The notes under the pieces were generated by a model, which saw only the letters and a program-made list of their open reading frames with translations, ran no database searches and was not told where the DNA came from. The translations under genes were made by a program, and so were the position numbers. This document shows positions 1-8,116 of a stretch of DNA of 35,140 bases, in pieces. The stretch is from an uncultured Eubacteriales bacterium (GTDB lineage Bacteria; Bacillota; Clostridia; Oscillospirales; Oscillospiraceae), in NCBI GenBank assembly GCA_900316205.1, contig ONBX01000031.1, positions 1 to 35,140 of the forward strand. The letters are read 5' to 3'. How positions within the stretch are numbered: position 1 is the stretch's first letter; each line of letters opens with the position of its first letter.

Positions 1-1
1 C

Positions 2-914
2 AACCTGTTCTCTGACCGCACGAATGGAGACTATCCCTGCACCGTGCGGATCAGCGGAGCAGACGCGGACGGCAGGGAGCTGACGACAGATCTTCCCACG
101 GTCATCCATATCCGGGACGGTCAGACAAACACAGAGCCTGCGCAGATCAGCATTTCAGAGAACACATCGAGCTTGAACGTGGGTGAGGATGGTGTAATTG
201 CAGTCAAACTCACAAACGCAAGCCGCAGCATCGGCTTTGAAAACCTGTCTCTCACGTTGAGCGATCCCAGTGGCGACATTCTCCCAAAGGAACTGGGCAC
301 CGTTGTGCTGGGCGATCTGATGCCCGGTGAAAGCCTTGATCTCTCTTTCCCCGTAACCGTGCTTTCTTCCGCAAAGGTCACGCCGCACAGCCTGCACTTT
401 GATTTCAGCGGGCAGTCTTTGGGGCAAGAGGCAAAGCTCTCCGTCAGCTACACTGTCCCCGTCCGGCAGGAAATCCGTTTGGAGCAGGGCGGGCTTCGTA
501 TGGCCGAAAGCGTTGTCGCCGGAGACTCCATTACGGCAACGATGCCCCTTATGAACATGGGCAAAGCCGACATTATAAACGCTATGGTCACGATCTCCCT
601 GCCGGGGATCACCGAGCGCCAGAGTGTGCTTGTCGGCACGATCCAGCCCGGTGAAACCAAGCAGGCACAGCTCACGATCACCGCACCGAAAAATGCTTTG
701 GGTGAAAGTGGTGGAACGGTCACCGTCTCCGGCGAGGATAATGACGGCAACTCCGTCTCCTTTGATCTCCCCGTCAGCCTAAACGTGGAGGAAGCCGTCA
801 AGACCGACGTGCTCGACACCCAGGGAACGGCCAAACAAAAAACGCCTGTGCTTGATCGCGCAAAGCATTCTCCTCAAAGGCAAGCTCCACAGGCTGGAAG
901 AAGACCGGCTGTAA
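2..914 (+). CDS. Surface protein with CARDB/NEW3-like Ig-type repeats, partial, probably frameshifted at its 3' end
   Basis: The reading frame is open from the first bases of the window, so the 5' end lies outside; the GTG at 44 is not needed as a start. The protein shows repeated beta-rich segments of about 120 residues with the pattern of CARDB or COG1361/NEW3 extracellular domains (LxPGE turns, alternating hydrophobics, few Cys), which normally sit on the outside of the cell. The in-frame reading continues without a stop into the downstream ATPase. In the +1 frame, however, bases 843-914 encode a short hydrophobic stretch followed by a charged tail ending HRLEEDRL and TAA at 912-914. That looks like the remnant of a membrane anchor and cytoplasmic tail. 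I infer a small deletion or frameshift near 840. Such proteins often sit beside MacB-type transporters, but that neighbour is not in view. Confidence 0.55.
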
Positions 915-919
915 GATAC

Positions 920-948
920 TTGACAAATAAGCGAACACATGATAGAGT
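920..948 (+). promoter_or_regulatory. Promoter candidate for the DUF4143 ATPase gene
   Basis: A perfect TTGACA at 920-925 is followed after 17 nt by TAGAGT at 943-948, which matches the -10 consensus at four of six positions. It lies just behind the remnant stop at 914 and about 60 nt ahead of the ATG at 1007, so the ATPase gene probably has its own transcription unit. Confidence 0.45.
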
Positions 949-988
949 ATCGACAAATCCAGATTCCATTTCTGGATTTGTCGATACT
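946..988 (+). promoter_or_regulatory. Perfect 18-bp inverted repeat, operator or attenuator
   Basis: Bases 946-963 are the exact reverse complement of 971-988, separated by 7 nt. The 3' arm is followed by a T-rich run (TTTGTTTT), so in RNA it resembles an intrinsic terminator. It covers the expected transcription start of the promoter at 920-948 and ends 18 nt before the ATPase ATG. It could be an autoregulatory operator, an attenuator, or the terminator of the upstream gene. Confidence 0.6.
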
Positions 989-1006
989 TTTGTTTTGGTG
1001 ATCTAT

Positions 1007-2266
1007 ATGAACTATATTAAGCGCAGTATTGAGGATTTAGTCAAATCCTCGGACAAGACCTTTAAATGCGTGCTGGTCACTGGCGCAAGGCAGACAGGGA
1101 AATCCACCATGCTCAAAGCCCTGTTTCCCGACAAGAAGTATGTGCCCATTGACGATCCCTTTATCGAGGAACAAGCGAATGAGAATCCCAATATGTTCAT
1201 GATGCTCAATCCGCCCCCTGCGTTTTATGATGAGGTGCAGCGCGCGCCGGGTCTGTTCCGCTTTATCAAAATCAAGTGTGATGAAAGTGATAAACGTGGG
1301 CAATTCTGCCTGTCAGGATCACAGCCTCTGGAACTGATGGAGAGCGCTTCCGAATCCTTATCCGGCCGTGTCAGCATCATAGAATTGGCCGGCTTATCTC
1401 TGCGTGAGATCCAGGGGTCCCCGTTCAACGAACCGTTTGTCCCGACAATGGAGCATGTGCAAAGACGCAGCAGTTCCGCGAAAGCACCTGATAATCTCTG
1501 GTCCATTATCCATCGCGGAAGCTATCCAGAGTTGCAAAACCCGGAGTTGGACTGGTCGGCGTTTTTCTCAAGCTATGTGAAGACCTATCTGGAGCGCGAT
1601 GTGCGCAAGCTGTCTGCTGTCCAGGATCTGGACGATTTCCGCCGCTTCATGGTAGCGGTGGCCGCCAGAACCGGGCAGATGTTGAACTATGCAAACATTG
1701 CTGACGAAATCAGCAAGGACGCCATGACGGTCAAAAAATGGATGTCCATTCTGGAGGCGTCCGGAATTGTGTATTTGTTGGAGCCCTATACACCGTCCGT
1801 GCTAAAAAAAGCAATCAAGACCCCGAAGGTCTATTTCCGCGATACTGGCCTAGCTGCCTATCTCACTCGCTGGCTCACGCCGGAGGCACTTGCTTACGGT
1901 GCCATGAGCGGCGCTATGTTTGAGACCTTTGTTATTTCTGAAATCCTGAAATCCTATTCCAATCGCGGTATTGATTACCGGTATTGTGTTTCCTATTACC
2001 GTGGCCGTGATAAGAAAAAAGTCCGAAAGGATGGGCAAGAATACGAGACCGAGAGCGAAATTGACCTGATCATTGAAGAAAACGGAACGCTCTATCCCAT
2101 TGAGATCAAGCAAAGCCCCGCAGTCACGGCAGATGAGGCCAGTGCTTTCACTGTGCTGGACAAGGTTGAGAAAAAGCGCCGTGGAATGGGAGCAATCATC
2201 TGCACTTGCCCACAGCCCAATTTGCTGAGAGACAATCTGCTGCAATTACCGGTGTGGTATATATAG
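1007..2266 (+). CDS. DUF4143-family AAA ATPase
   Basis: The protein of 419 residues has a Walker A GARQTGKST at residues 26-34, a Walker B ending in DE at 75-76 (FYDEVQ) and a sensor-1-like LSGSQ near 102-106. This is followed by the DUF4143 region, with the YLERDVRKL helix and a winged-helix part. The C-terminal part contains ESEIDLI followed by PIEIKQS, the PD-(D/E)XK-like fold usual for this family. The family's biochemical role is unknown; members are common accessory genes in anaerobes and archaea. The frame is open upstream into the surface protein remnant, but the ATG at 1007 is where family homology starts, and promoter and hairpin sites precede it. The fused reading is therefore probably accidental. 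The ribosome site is weak. Confidence 0.85.
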   Translation: MNYIKRSIEDLVKSSDKTFKCVLVTGARQTGKSTMLKALFPDKKYVPIDDPFIEEQANENPNMFMMLNPPPAFYDEVQRAPGLFRFIKIKCDESDKRGQFCLSGSQPLELMESASESLSGRVSIIELAGLSLREIQGSPFNEPFVPTMEHVQRRSSSAKAPDNLWSIIHRGSYPELQNPELDWSAFFSSYVKTYLERDVRKLSAVQDLDDFRRFMVAVAARTGQMLNYANIADEISKDAMTVKKWMSILEASGIVYLLEPYTPSVLKKAIKTPKVYFRDTGLAAYLTRWLTPEALAYGAMSGAMFETFVISEILKSYSNRGIDYRYCVSYYRGRDKKKVRKDGQEYETESEIDLIIEENGTLYPIEIKQSPAVTADEASAFTVLDKVEKKRRGMGAIICTCPQPNLLRDNLLQLPVWYI

Positions 2267-2374
2267 CGCCCGTGACAACAGAATGACAACAAAAATCTTG
2301 ATAGTCCAAGATTTATAGGTAATGTGAATAATCCTGATAATCTGAGCTAAATGACCTATACAAAATCGTTTAGC

Positions 2375-2684
2375 TCACGGTTTTCAGGAGCGAGTGGGAA
2401 TAATTGCAGATGTTCCGTTACAACATCAATTAGCGTCTGAATGACAAGCTGATTGGAGCTTACAGCGGACCGAAAAATAGCAAAACTTAGAAGCCTTGTG
2501 CATTGGAAAAATCCAGTGCATGAGGCTTTTTTATATCCTTTCGTCTTGTAGATTACCCAACTTCTGAGGATGAAAAGTCGCAGAAAGTCCCGAAATTACA
2601 GGGATTCTGGGAACGAAGAGGACGTCCCGAGAAGGATGGTTCGAGATGATATCACGGCACCGAAGACGGTGCGAGAGATGACGG
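2375..2684 (+). ncRNA. Structured non-coding element, copy 1 of 2
   Basis: This stretch aligns with 25681-25995 on the same strand, by eye at about three quarters identity. Shared blocks include CGAGTGGGAATAAT, ATTAGCGTC, GCGGACCGAAAA or its near match, a hairpin with a T-run, TCCTTTCGTCTTG, TACCCAACTTCTGA, GGGATTCTGGGAAC and TCACGGCACCG. The frames do not stay open in both copies, so it is not coding. A GCACCG/CGGTGC hairpin near 2656-2671 keeps its stem in both copies while its four loop bases differ. I do not recognise a known RNA family. It may be an RNA gene or a degenerate mobile repeat. In 2267-2374 I see only two short inverted repeats (2293-2314 and 2344-2376); in 2685-2790 nothing. 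Confidence 0.5.
2491..2532 (+). terminator. Intrinsic terminator inside non-coding element copy 1
   Basis: A 17-bp stem (2491-2507 with 2512-2528, three G-U pairs) closes an AAAA loop and runs into TTTTTT. The stem is kept in the second copy, where a further C-to-T change preserves pairing by becoming G-U. It is a strong terminator on the plus strand, and it sits in the middle of the conserved element rather than at its end. Confidence 0.75.
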
Positions 2685-2790
2685 ATCGACCTGGGACGCC
2701 ACGTCATTAACGCCTTGTGAGGAGGTTCAACGAGAATGTCATCTATGATCCAGAACCGTTTCCTTGATTCCACCTGTATTATACCAGCAG

Positions 2791-2822
2791 CGGAGGGCTG
2801 CCGCGCTTGCGGCAGCCCTCCG
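2791..2822 (-). terminator. Strong hairpin behind the minus-strand operon
   Basis: A perfect 14-bp GC-rich stem (2791-2804 with 2809-2822) closes a GCTT loop 76 nt beyond the stop of the dehydrogenase gene. There is no good T-run on either strand, so it may stabilise the transcript 3' end or be a weak terminator. The assignment to the minus-strand operon is by position. Confidence 0.45.
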
Positions 2823-2897
2823 TTAAAGCTGTTAAGAAATACACTATACGCAGCTGCCCACATCAGATAATCCCTCTGGCAGCAGGTTTTCCATCCT

Positions 2898-4262
2898 TCA
2901 GATTCTATCGAGGTCACGAAGACGCTGAACGACTGTATCCGAAAGCTCCTCCATCAGGCCCAGATCCCAGGCCAGCTGATAAACGGTGTACCGGTCACGG
3001 GTCTCCTTGCAGTAGAGGAAGGTATCCTTGAGGATTTCCGGTGTAATACCAATGTCCTTGGGGTCACAGGGGCAGCCCACTTCCAAAAGGATTTCCCGCA
3101 ACTGCTGGGACGGGCAGACATTGTTCAGCAGGGACAGGAGCCGCGGCCACTTCGTCTCTATCCGATCAATCCGCTGTAAGCGACCCTCGGTGCTGTTTTT
3201 CTCCGCGATGGCCTCCAATTCGATAATGGCGTCAGCTGCGCTGCCATAAGCCCGTCGAATCTCTGCCTCCCAGGCGGTTGGATCATAAGCATATGCACAT
3301 TTTCTCGCCCGGTTAAAGTCCGGGGTAATGTTTCGCAGCTCTTCAATCAGCATCAGGGCCAGGACAGTGGCTACCGCTACCTGCTCGCCGTGCATAGCAA
3401 AGTCTTTTCCCCGCTGTTCACCAAGGACCTCCCAATAGTGGGACATGTGGTGCTCTGCCCCAGAAATGGCCCGTGAGCTACCGTAGAGACTGATGGAAGC
3501 ACCGGTGAGAAGCAGCGCGTTCATAATATTGCCGATGGCGGCAGGATCGTGTTTTTTCAATGCGTCCAAATTCTCCAAAATATCATCTACGTAGAAGCTG
3601 ACCAGCTCGTCGATTCGCTTACAGTAGTGGTCGTCATGGATCATTACACTCAGGCGCCAGTCGTTCAGTGCGTTCAGCTTGCCGATCAGATCGCCAAAGC
3701 CGGCGATTGTCATCCGAAAAGGAGCGCCGGCCAGGATGTCCGTATCTCCAAGGATCAGCTCGGTACTGTGGGCAGGCATGGTGGCTTTCAGGTTTTCCAC
3801 ATTCATGATACCCACGGAAGCGGAGAAGCCGTCCATAGGCGCTGCCGTGGCCACAGTAAAGCAGGGCAGACCCAGCTTGAAGCTGGAATAACGCAGCATA
3901 TCCGTGATGGAACCCGTGCCCACGCCGATCATCAGGTCACAGTCATCCGGTCTGTGGATGACGATTTCCCCAAGCGTTGCTTCATCAAAGCCCATATGCC
4001 GTAAAACACGCACCGCAGGTTCAAAGCCCGCTTCGCGGAGCAGTGCTTCACAGCGCTGACCGGCGATCTGATAGGTAGTGGCATCACAAAGGATATAGGG
4101 CCTGTGATAGCCAAAGTCCTTCACGTATTCGGGCAAGGTATTCAGGGCGCCGGGGCCTATGTTCATGGCCTTGATCGGGGCGAAATGCGTGCGGCCGCAG
4201 CTGCATTCCAGCGGGACATTCAGATATTTTTCTACGGGCTGGGGACTTTCATACATCTTCAT
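2898..4262 (-). CDS. sn-glycerol-1-phosphate dehydrogenase-like (AraM/EgsA type) metal-dependent dehydrogenase
   Basis: The 454-residue protein belongs to the iron-containing alcohol dehydrogenase/dehydroquinate synthase fold. The nucleotide-binding GVGTGSITD is at residues 113-121. Likely metal ligands are D191 (FGDLIGK), H271 in GAEHHMSH and H291 in AMHGEQ. The GAEHHMSHYWE and MHGEQVAVAT blocks are typical of the AraM/EgsA group, which reduces dihydroxyacetone phosphate to glycerol-1-phosphate with NAD(P)H. It is longer than usual AraM (about 390-400 residues), mainly at the C-terminus. It is the last gene of operon 1, 16 nt behind the SIS isomerase. In this context it may oxidise or reduce a phosphorylated polyol or ketose freed from a sulfated substrate, so its real substrate may differ from the family's. 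A ribosome site (GAGGG) lies upstream of ATG 4262. Confidence 0.8.
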   Translation of the reverse strand: MKMYESPQPVEKYLNVPLECSCGRTHFAPIKAMNIGPGALNTLPEYVKDFGYHRPYILCDATTYQIAGQRCEALLREAGFEPAVRVLRHMGFDEATLGEIVIHRPDDCDLMIGVGTGSITDMLRYSSFKLGLPCFTVATAAPMDGFSASVGIMNVENLKATMPAHSTELILGDTDILAGAPFRMTIAGFGDLIGKLNALNDWRLSVMIHDDHYCKRIDELVSFYVDDILENLDALKKHDPAAIGNIMNALLLTGASISLYGSSRAISGAEHHMSHYWEVLGEQRGKDFAMHGEQVAVATVLALMLIEELRNITPDFNRARKCAYAYDPTAWEAEIRRAYGSAADAIIELEAIAEKNSTEGRLQRIDRIETKWPRLLSLLNNVCPSQQLREILLEVGCPCDPKDIGITPEILKDTFLYCKETRDRYTVYQLAWDLGLMEELSDTVVQRLRDLDRI

Positions 4263-4278
4263 AGTTTACTTCGCCCTC

Positions 4279-4887
4279 TCATTCTAAATGGTGTAACAGC
4301 CGTTGGCCGACGGCGCCGCCGGGGTGTATTACGGCAAACTGCTCGCGCGTATAGCCGGTCATTTGCATCAGGGCAATGCATATGGCGTCGAAAGTGGCGA
4401 TAACGGCCAGCGTGCTGGCTGTAGCCAGCATGTTGAAACAGCACGGTTCCTGTTCTACTTTGATCTTGAGGTAAAGATCCGCGGCTTTTGCAATAGTGGA
4501 ATCCGGATTTTCGGAAACGCCGATCAACATGGCCCGTTTGCTTTTGCAGGCCGGGATCAGGTTGACTAGCTCCTGGGTATTGCCGTCCTTGCTGATCAGG
4601 ATCAGAATATCCTCCTCCTGAAGTGCGCCAAGGCCGCCGTGTACCGCATCGGAGGGCGTCATAAAAAGGGCGGGGATCTCAATGCAACAAAGGGAGTGCG
4701 CGATTTTTTTCGCGGCCATAGCCGAGGTACCGCAGCCGGAGAGGATGACCTTTCCCTTGCGTGCCATCAAGGCTTTTGCCGTGTCCAAGACGCTGGCTTC
4801 TTCCAATATTTCCGGAAGCCGGCGGATAGATTCCGCCTCTATTTGAATACAGCGATAGATTTTCTCCAGAATTTCTTGATCGGTCAT
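4279..4887 (-). CDS. SIS-domain sugar-phosphate isomerase (KpsF/GutQ-like, no CBS domains)
   Basis: The 202-residue protein is a single SIS (sugar isomerase) domain. It has the phosphosugar loop SGCGTS at 50-55, SKDGNTQEL at 99-107 in place of the usual SxSGxTxE, and the C-terminal HPGGAVGQRLL block typical of arabinose-5-phosphate isomerases KdsD/GutQ. Those enzymes carry two CBS domains after the SIS domain; here they are absent and the chain ends at HHLE, as in short SIS proteins of catabolic operons. The likely role is aldose-ketose isomerisation of a phosphorylated sugar made by the operon's kinase. The start ATG at 4887 follows GGAGGAG by 5 nt. It lies 24 nt behind the ATPase gene and 16 nt ahead of the dehydrogenase gene. 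Confidence 0.78.
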   Translation of the reverse strand: MTDQEILEKIYRCIQIEAESIRRLPEILEEASVLDTAKALMARKGKVILSGCGTSAMAAKKIAHSLCCIEIPALFMTPSDAVHGGLGALQEEDILILISKDGNTQELVNLIPACKSKRAMLIGVSENPDSTIAKAADLYLKIKVEQEPCCFNMLATASTLAVIATFDAICIALMQMTGYTREQFAVIHPGGAVGQRLLHHLE

Positions 4888-4911
4888 AGGCTCTCCTCCA
4901 GTGTGCCTATT

Positions 4912-5652
4912 TTACCACCATTTGATGGCTTCCTCAACATGCGTGCGGATCGCGACAAATTCTTCCGATGCGATATCCCGGGGGCGCGGCAGGTCCAGAT
5001 GCAGGTCCTCTTTGACACTTGAAGGCTTGTTGGAAAGAATCAGTACCCGGTCAGCCAAATAGCAGGCTTCTTCCACGTTATGGGTGATAAAAAGCACCGT
5101 GCTGCCCAACTCTTTCCACAGACGGATGACTTCGTCTTCCAAATAAAATCGGGTTTTGATATCCATCTGTCCATAGGGCTCATCCATTAGCAGCAGATCC
5201 GGCTCCATGGCAAAGGCCCGGCCAATCACCACTTTCTGCTCTGTGCTGACGGAAAGCTCATGGGGATACTGGTTGCGGCACTTGTTCAAGCCCATCAAAT
5301 TGATTATCCTGTCTGTCTGTTCCTTGATTCTGGCCTTTGGCCACCGCTTCAGCGTCATGCCAAATTCGATGTTTTTCTCCACGGTAAGCCATGGCATGGC
5401 AGAGGGTTCCTGAAAAACAAAGGAAAGATTGTGCTTTTTAGGGTTGGCAGGCTCGCCGTCGATCAAAATCTCCCCGGAACTGGGTGGGATCAGGCAGGTG
5501 AGTGTATTCAGAAATGTAGTTTTGCCGCAGCCAGTCGGGCCCACGACGCAGACAAATTCGCCCCGGGCTACATTAAAATTGCAGTTTTTCAGGACCTCGA
5601 GCGAACCGAAATTTTTGCAGAGCTCCCGCACTTCAACCTTGTATTCGTTCAT
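4912..5652 (-). CDS. ABC importer ATPase, subunit with degenerate signature motif (NitT/TauT-type, operon 1)
   Basis: This 246-residue nucleotide-binding subunit energises uptake with the permeases of operon 1. Walker A is GPTGCGKT (residues 38-45), the Q-loop is FQEPS, Walker B LLLMDEP ends in catalytic E158, and the H-loop His is present (FITHN, H191). The ABC signature, normally LSGGQ, is LSVST at 133-137, and the D-loop reads GQMD. It therefore supplies a good Walker side but a poor signature to the dimer, the mirror image of its partner at 5667-6431. It ends in IKWW, as does the matching subunit of operon 2. An ATG at 5670 overlaps the partner's stop, but ATG 5652 is preferred because AAAGGGG lies 8 nt upstream. 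Confidence 0.9.
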   Translation of the reverse strand: MNEYKVEVRELCKNFGSLEVLKNCNFNVARGEFVCVVGPTGCGKTTFLNTLTCLIPPSSGEILIDGEPANPKKHNLSFVFQEPSAMPWLTVEKNIEFGMTLKRWPKARIKEQTDRIINLMGLNKCRNQYPHELSVSTEQKVVIGRAFAMEPDLLLMDEPYGQMDIKTRFYLEDEVIRLWKELGSTVLFITHNVEEACYLADRVLILSNKPSSVKEDLHLDLPRPRDIASEEFVAIRTHVEEAIKWW

Positions 5653-5666
5653 TTCGTCGCCCCTTT

Positions 5667-6431
5667 TCATTCCAGCGCCAGCTCTTCGTTTGACGCGATC
5701 TCCTGCCGAATGCGCAGGAATTCCGGAGACACATGGTTCCTGGGACGCGGCAGACAGCTTAGATCGTATTCCTTTTTCACTTTAGCCGGGCGCTCCGTAA
5801 ACTGAATGATCCGATCACCCAAGGTAACCGCTTCTTCAATGTTGTTCGTCACAAAGATAACTGTGCGCTTCTCAGCCTCCCAGATACGAAGGATTTCCTC
5901 CTCCATGGCATAGCGGGTCTGGGCGTCCAGAGCCCCAAAGGGCTCATCCATCAGCAAAATCTCGGGATTTGCCGAGTAAGCCCGCGCAATGCCGACGCGC
6001 TGCTTCATGCCGCCCGATAATGCGTGTGGGTATGCGTTTTCAAAACCGGTAAGACCTACCAGCTCCAGATACTTCATGGCAGTTTCTCGCCGCGCTGCTT
6101 TGGAGACATTGCGGTACTTGAGACCCAACTCCGTGTTTTCCAGGGCAGTTTTCCAACCGTAAAGGCCGGTCTTCTGAAACACCATGGCAATGCGAGGGTC
6201 GGTGCCGGTGACGGGCTTCCCGTCCAGAAGGATGGTACCGGAGGTGGGCTTGACAAGACCAGCGATGATATCCAGGAAGATTGTTTTGCCGCATTGACCG
6301 GGACCCAGAAGGACCAGAAATTCGTTCTTCCGCACGCTCAGCGTAATGTCCTCAAGCGCGTCGGTATCACCATGCCGGGAGAAAAAGGTTTTAGCGATGT
6401 GGTTGGCTTCCAATATTATTTTCTCTTCCAC
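5667..6431 (-). CDS. ABC importer ATPase, subunit with altered Walker A and H-loop (NitT/TauT-type, operon 1)
   Basis: This is the second ATPase of the operon 1 importer, about 254 residues. The signature LSGGMKQR is intact and Walker B (LLMDEP) has its glutamate. The P-loop reads GPGQCGKT, with Gln where GxxGxGK[ST] has its second Gly, and the H-loop reads VTNN, with Asn in place of the catalytic His. It thus offers a good signature to its partner's ATP site but a weakened Walker side. The closest functional types are SsuB/TauB/NrtD. The open frame begins with a GTG at 6443; GTG 6431 is preferred because AAAGGTGG lies 8 nt upstream. The start overlaps the end of the permease gene, suggesting translational coupling. 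The gene ends 14 nt before the partner ATPase start. Confidence 0.88.
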   Translation of the reverse strand: MEEKIILEANHIAKTFFSRHGDTDALEDITLSVRKNEFLVLLGPGQCGKTIFLDIIAGLVKPTSGTILLDGKPVTGTDPRIAMVFQKTGLYGWKTALENTELGLKYRNVSKAARRETAMKYLELVGLTGFENAYPHALSGGMKQRVGIARAYSANPEILLMDEPFGALDAQTRYAMEEEILRIWEAEKRTVIFVTNNIEEAVTLGDRIIQFTERPAKVKKEYDLSCLPRPRNHVSPEFLRIRQEIASNEELALE

Positions 6432-7213
6432 GGACACAACCACCTTTCAAGGTAATCAAAGCCATAGGCAAACAGCGCGCCAAAGGCGCCAATCATAACC
6501 ATACCGACGATTGACAGCGTCAGATCATTTGCCGAGCTGCCCTGCATGATGAGAAAACCAAGGCCCTCCTTGGCGCCCAGCATCTCAGATGCCAGCAGTA
6601 CCATCCATCCACCGCCCAAGGCTGTGCGGATTCCGGCAAAAATTGCGTCCAGGGAGCTGGGGAGCACGATATCAAACAGCATATCGGTACTCTTGGCGCC
6701 GAAGACCTTGCCTACCTGGAAATTGATCTCCGGGACCATAATTACGCCGGAGTAGGAATTGATGACGATGGGCATAAATACACCCATTGTGATGATGGCG
6801 ACACGGGAAAATTCCTTGGTTCCGAACCAGAGGGTGAACAGAGGGACCCACGCGATGGGTGGGACTGGACGGATTACCTCAAAAAGAGGTTTAAAAATTG
6901 CCCGAAAGGTCTTGTTCCAGCCCATGGCGATGCCAAAGGGCACGCCAACCACAACGGAGAACAGCAGGGCTGTGAGGACGCGGCGCATGGAGATCCACAC
7001 ATGATAGATCATCGGATGCTTTGCCACATTGCCGGACCAGACCGTAATGAGCCGCATCAGGGTTTGATACGGAGATGGGAGGATGGACCGGCCGCTAGCG
7101 GAGACGCTGTTCCACAACAGAAGGAACAGAACGATCAGGATATACGGGCCTGTATAATATGCAATCTTGTAGAGAACGCTACGGTCCTCCAGCAAAGGAT
7201 TTGTTCTTTTCAT
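6416..7213 (-). CDS. ABC importer permease (NitT/TauT/SsuC-type), second permease of operon 1
   Basis: This 265-residue membrane protein has about six hydrophobic helices and a BPD_transp_1 core. The EAA-type loop (VFGAKSTDMLFDIVLPSSL) contacts the ATPases, and the IRPVPPIAWVPL segment is typical of sulfonate/nitrate permeases. It is distinct in sequence from the permease at 7210-8046, so the transporter probably uses a permease heterodimer. The start ATG overlaps the stop of the upstream permease by 4 nt (ATGA), a sign of coupled translation and equal dosage. No substrate can be read from the sequence. Confidence 0.88.
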   Translation of the reverse strand: MKRTNPLLEDRSVLYKIAYYTGPYILIVLFLLLWNSVSASGRSILPSPYQTLMRLITVWSGNVAKHPMIYHVWISMRRVLTALLFSVVVGVPFGIAMGWNKTFRAIFKPLFEVIRPVPPIAWVPLFTLWFGTKEFSRVAIITMGVFMPIVINSYSGVIMVPEINFQVGKVFGAKSTDMLFDIVLPSSLDAIFAGIRTALGGGWMVLLASEMLGAKEGLGFLIMQGSSANDLTLSIVGMVMIGAFGALFAYGFDYLERWLCPWKRK

Positions 7214-8046
7214 GATTTAGGCCTCCATTTTAGGACTACGCTTTCGACGAGGCCGATGATACCCGAAGAAATGAAGCCCAGAATGCCAATGACCAAAATA
7301 CCGGCCATGATCAGAGATACCACGCCGAAGGACCGGCCCATCTGGATCATATAGCCAAGTCCATTGGAGGAGGCAAGCATCTCCGCAGCCACGATGGTTC
7401 CCCAGGCTGACCCCATTGAGGTCTTGAGGCCGGCGAAGATCATGGGCATAGCGGAGGGAATGCCAACCTTCCAGAAGATCTTAAAGTTGCCTGCGCCGCA
7501 GGTTTTCGCCACATGGATCAGCGTCTGATTGGTGGAGCGGATGCCGGTGTATGTATTGAGCACGGTTGCAACGAAGCAGCCGGCGAAAATGATCACAGCC
7601 CGAGCCTGCACGCCGATACCCAGCAGGACAATTACGATGGGGATCCAGGCGAGCCCGGGGACAGGGCGGATGATCTCAAAAAGCGGACGGATAATCCGGT
7701 CACAGATCCCATACCAGCCCATAAACAGGCCCAGCGGGATGCCGATTATGGCCGCCAGAATAAAGCCCAGCCATACGACCTTCGCGCTTGCCCAGATGTG
7801 CTGAAACAGAAGGCCGCCGTCTGGCTTTTTGCTGGATATTTTCGTTATGATGGTTTGAATGATTCCTACAGGAGAATCAAAGAATCTGGTGCTCACCCAA
7901 TGAAAGGAGACAGCGGTCTGCCAGATTGCAAGGACGAAGAGAACAGTAAAAATGCTGATGCCGAGATACTTCACCCGTGTTGTGCGGATCTCCTGCAATT
8001 CGGCGGCGCGGGCCTGTTCTCGGATCACGCTATAGTCTTTTTCCAT
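7210..8046 (-). CDS. ABC importer permease (NitT/TauT/SsuC-type), first permease of operon 1
   Basis: This 278-residue protein has a cytoplasmic N-terminus of about 25 residues, then about six membrane helices. It has the IRPVPGLAWIPI block and the EAA loop (AKTCGAGNFKIFWKVGIP), both typical of SsuC/TauC-like permeases. The start ATG at 8046 follows AGGAG by 8 nt. It lies behind the binding-protein gene, separated by a strong stem-loop, and overlaps the next permease gene by 4 nt. Confidence 0.88.
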   Translation of the reverse strand: MEKDYSVIREQARAAELQEIRTTRVKYLGISIFTVLFVLAIWQTAVSFHWVSTRFFDSPVGIIQTIITKISSKKPDGGLLFQHIWASAKVVWLGFILAAIIGIPLGLFMGWYGICDRIIRPLFEIIRPVPGLAWIPIVIVLLGIGVQARAVIIFAGCFVATVLNTYTGIRSTNQTLIHVAKTCGAGNFKIFWKVGIPSAMPMIFAGLKTSMGSAWGTIVAAEMLASSNGLGYMIQMGRSFGVVSLIMAGILVIGILGFISSGIIGLVESVVLKWRPKS

Positions 8047-8075
8047 AGTATTTGCTCCTGTCGTGCCGGAATGGA

Positions 8076-8102
8076 CCCTTTCCCGGCTGAGCCGGGAAAG
8101 GG
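8076..8102 (-). other. Intercistronic stem-loop between binding protein and permease genes, operon 1
   Basis: A perfect 12-bp stem (8076-8087 with 8091-8102) with a 3-nt loop lies 14 nt beyond the binding-protein stop. There is no T-run. Such hairpins usually protect the upstream message, so that the binding protein is made in excess over the membrane parts. Operon 2 has an unrelated hairpin at the same place (17513-17542). Confidence 0.6.
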
Positions 8103-8116
8103 CTGAAGTGTTGAAA

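Noticed and set aside
44-2266. A single 740-residue fusion of surface repeats and AAA ATPase
   Set aside because: The join runs through a promoter-like and palindromic region, family homology of the ATPase starts at the ATG at 1007, and a +1 frame gives a more natural end for the surface protein.
2535-2650. Open frame through the non-coding element (YPTSEDEKSQK)
   Set aside because: The second copy carries indels not divisible by three and an early stop in this frame, so it is not a conserved protein.
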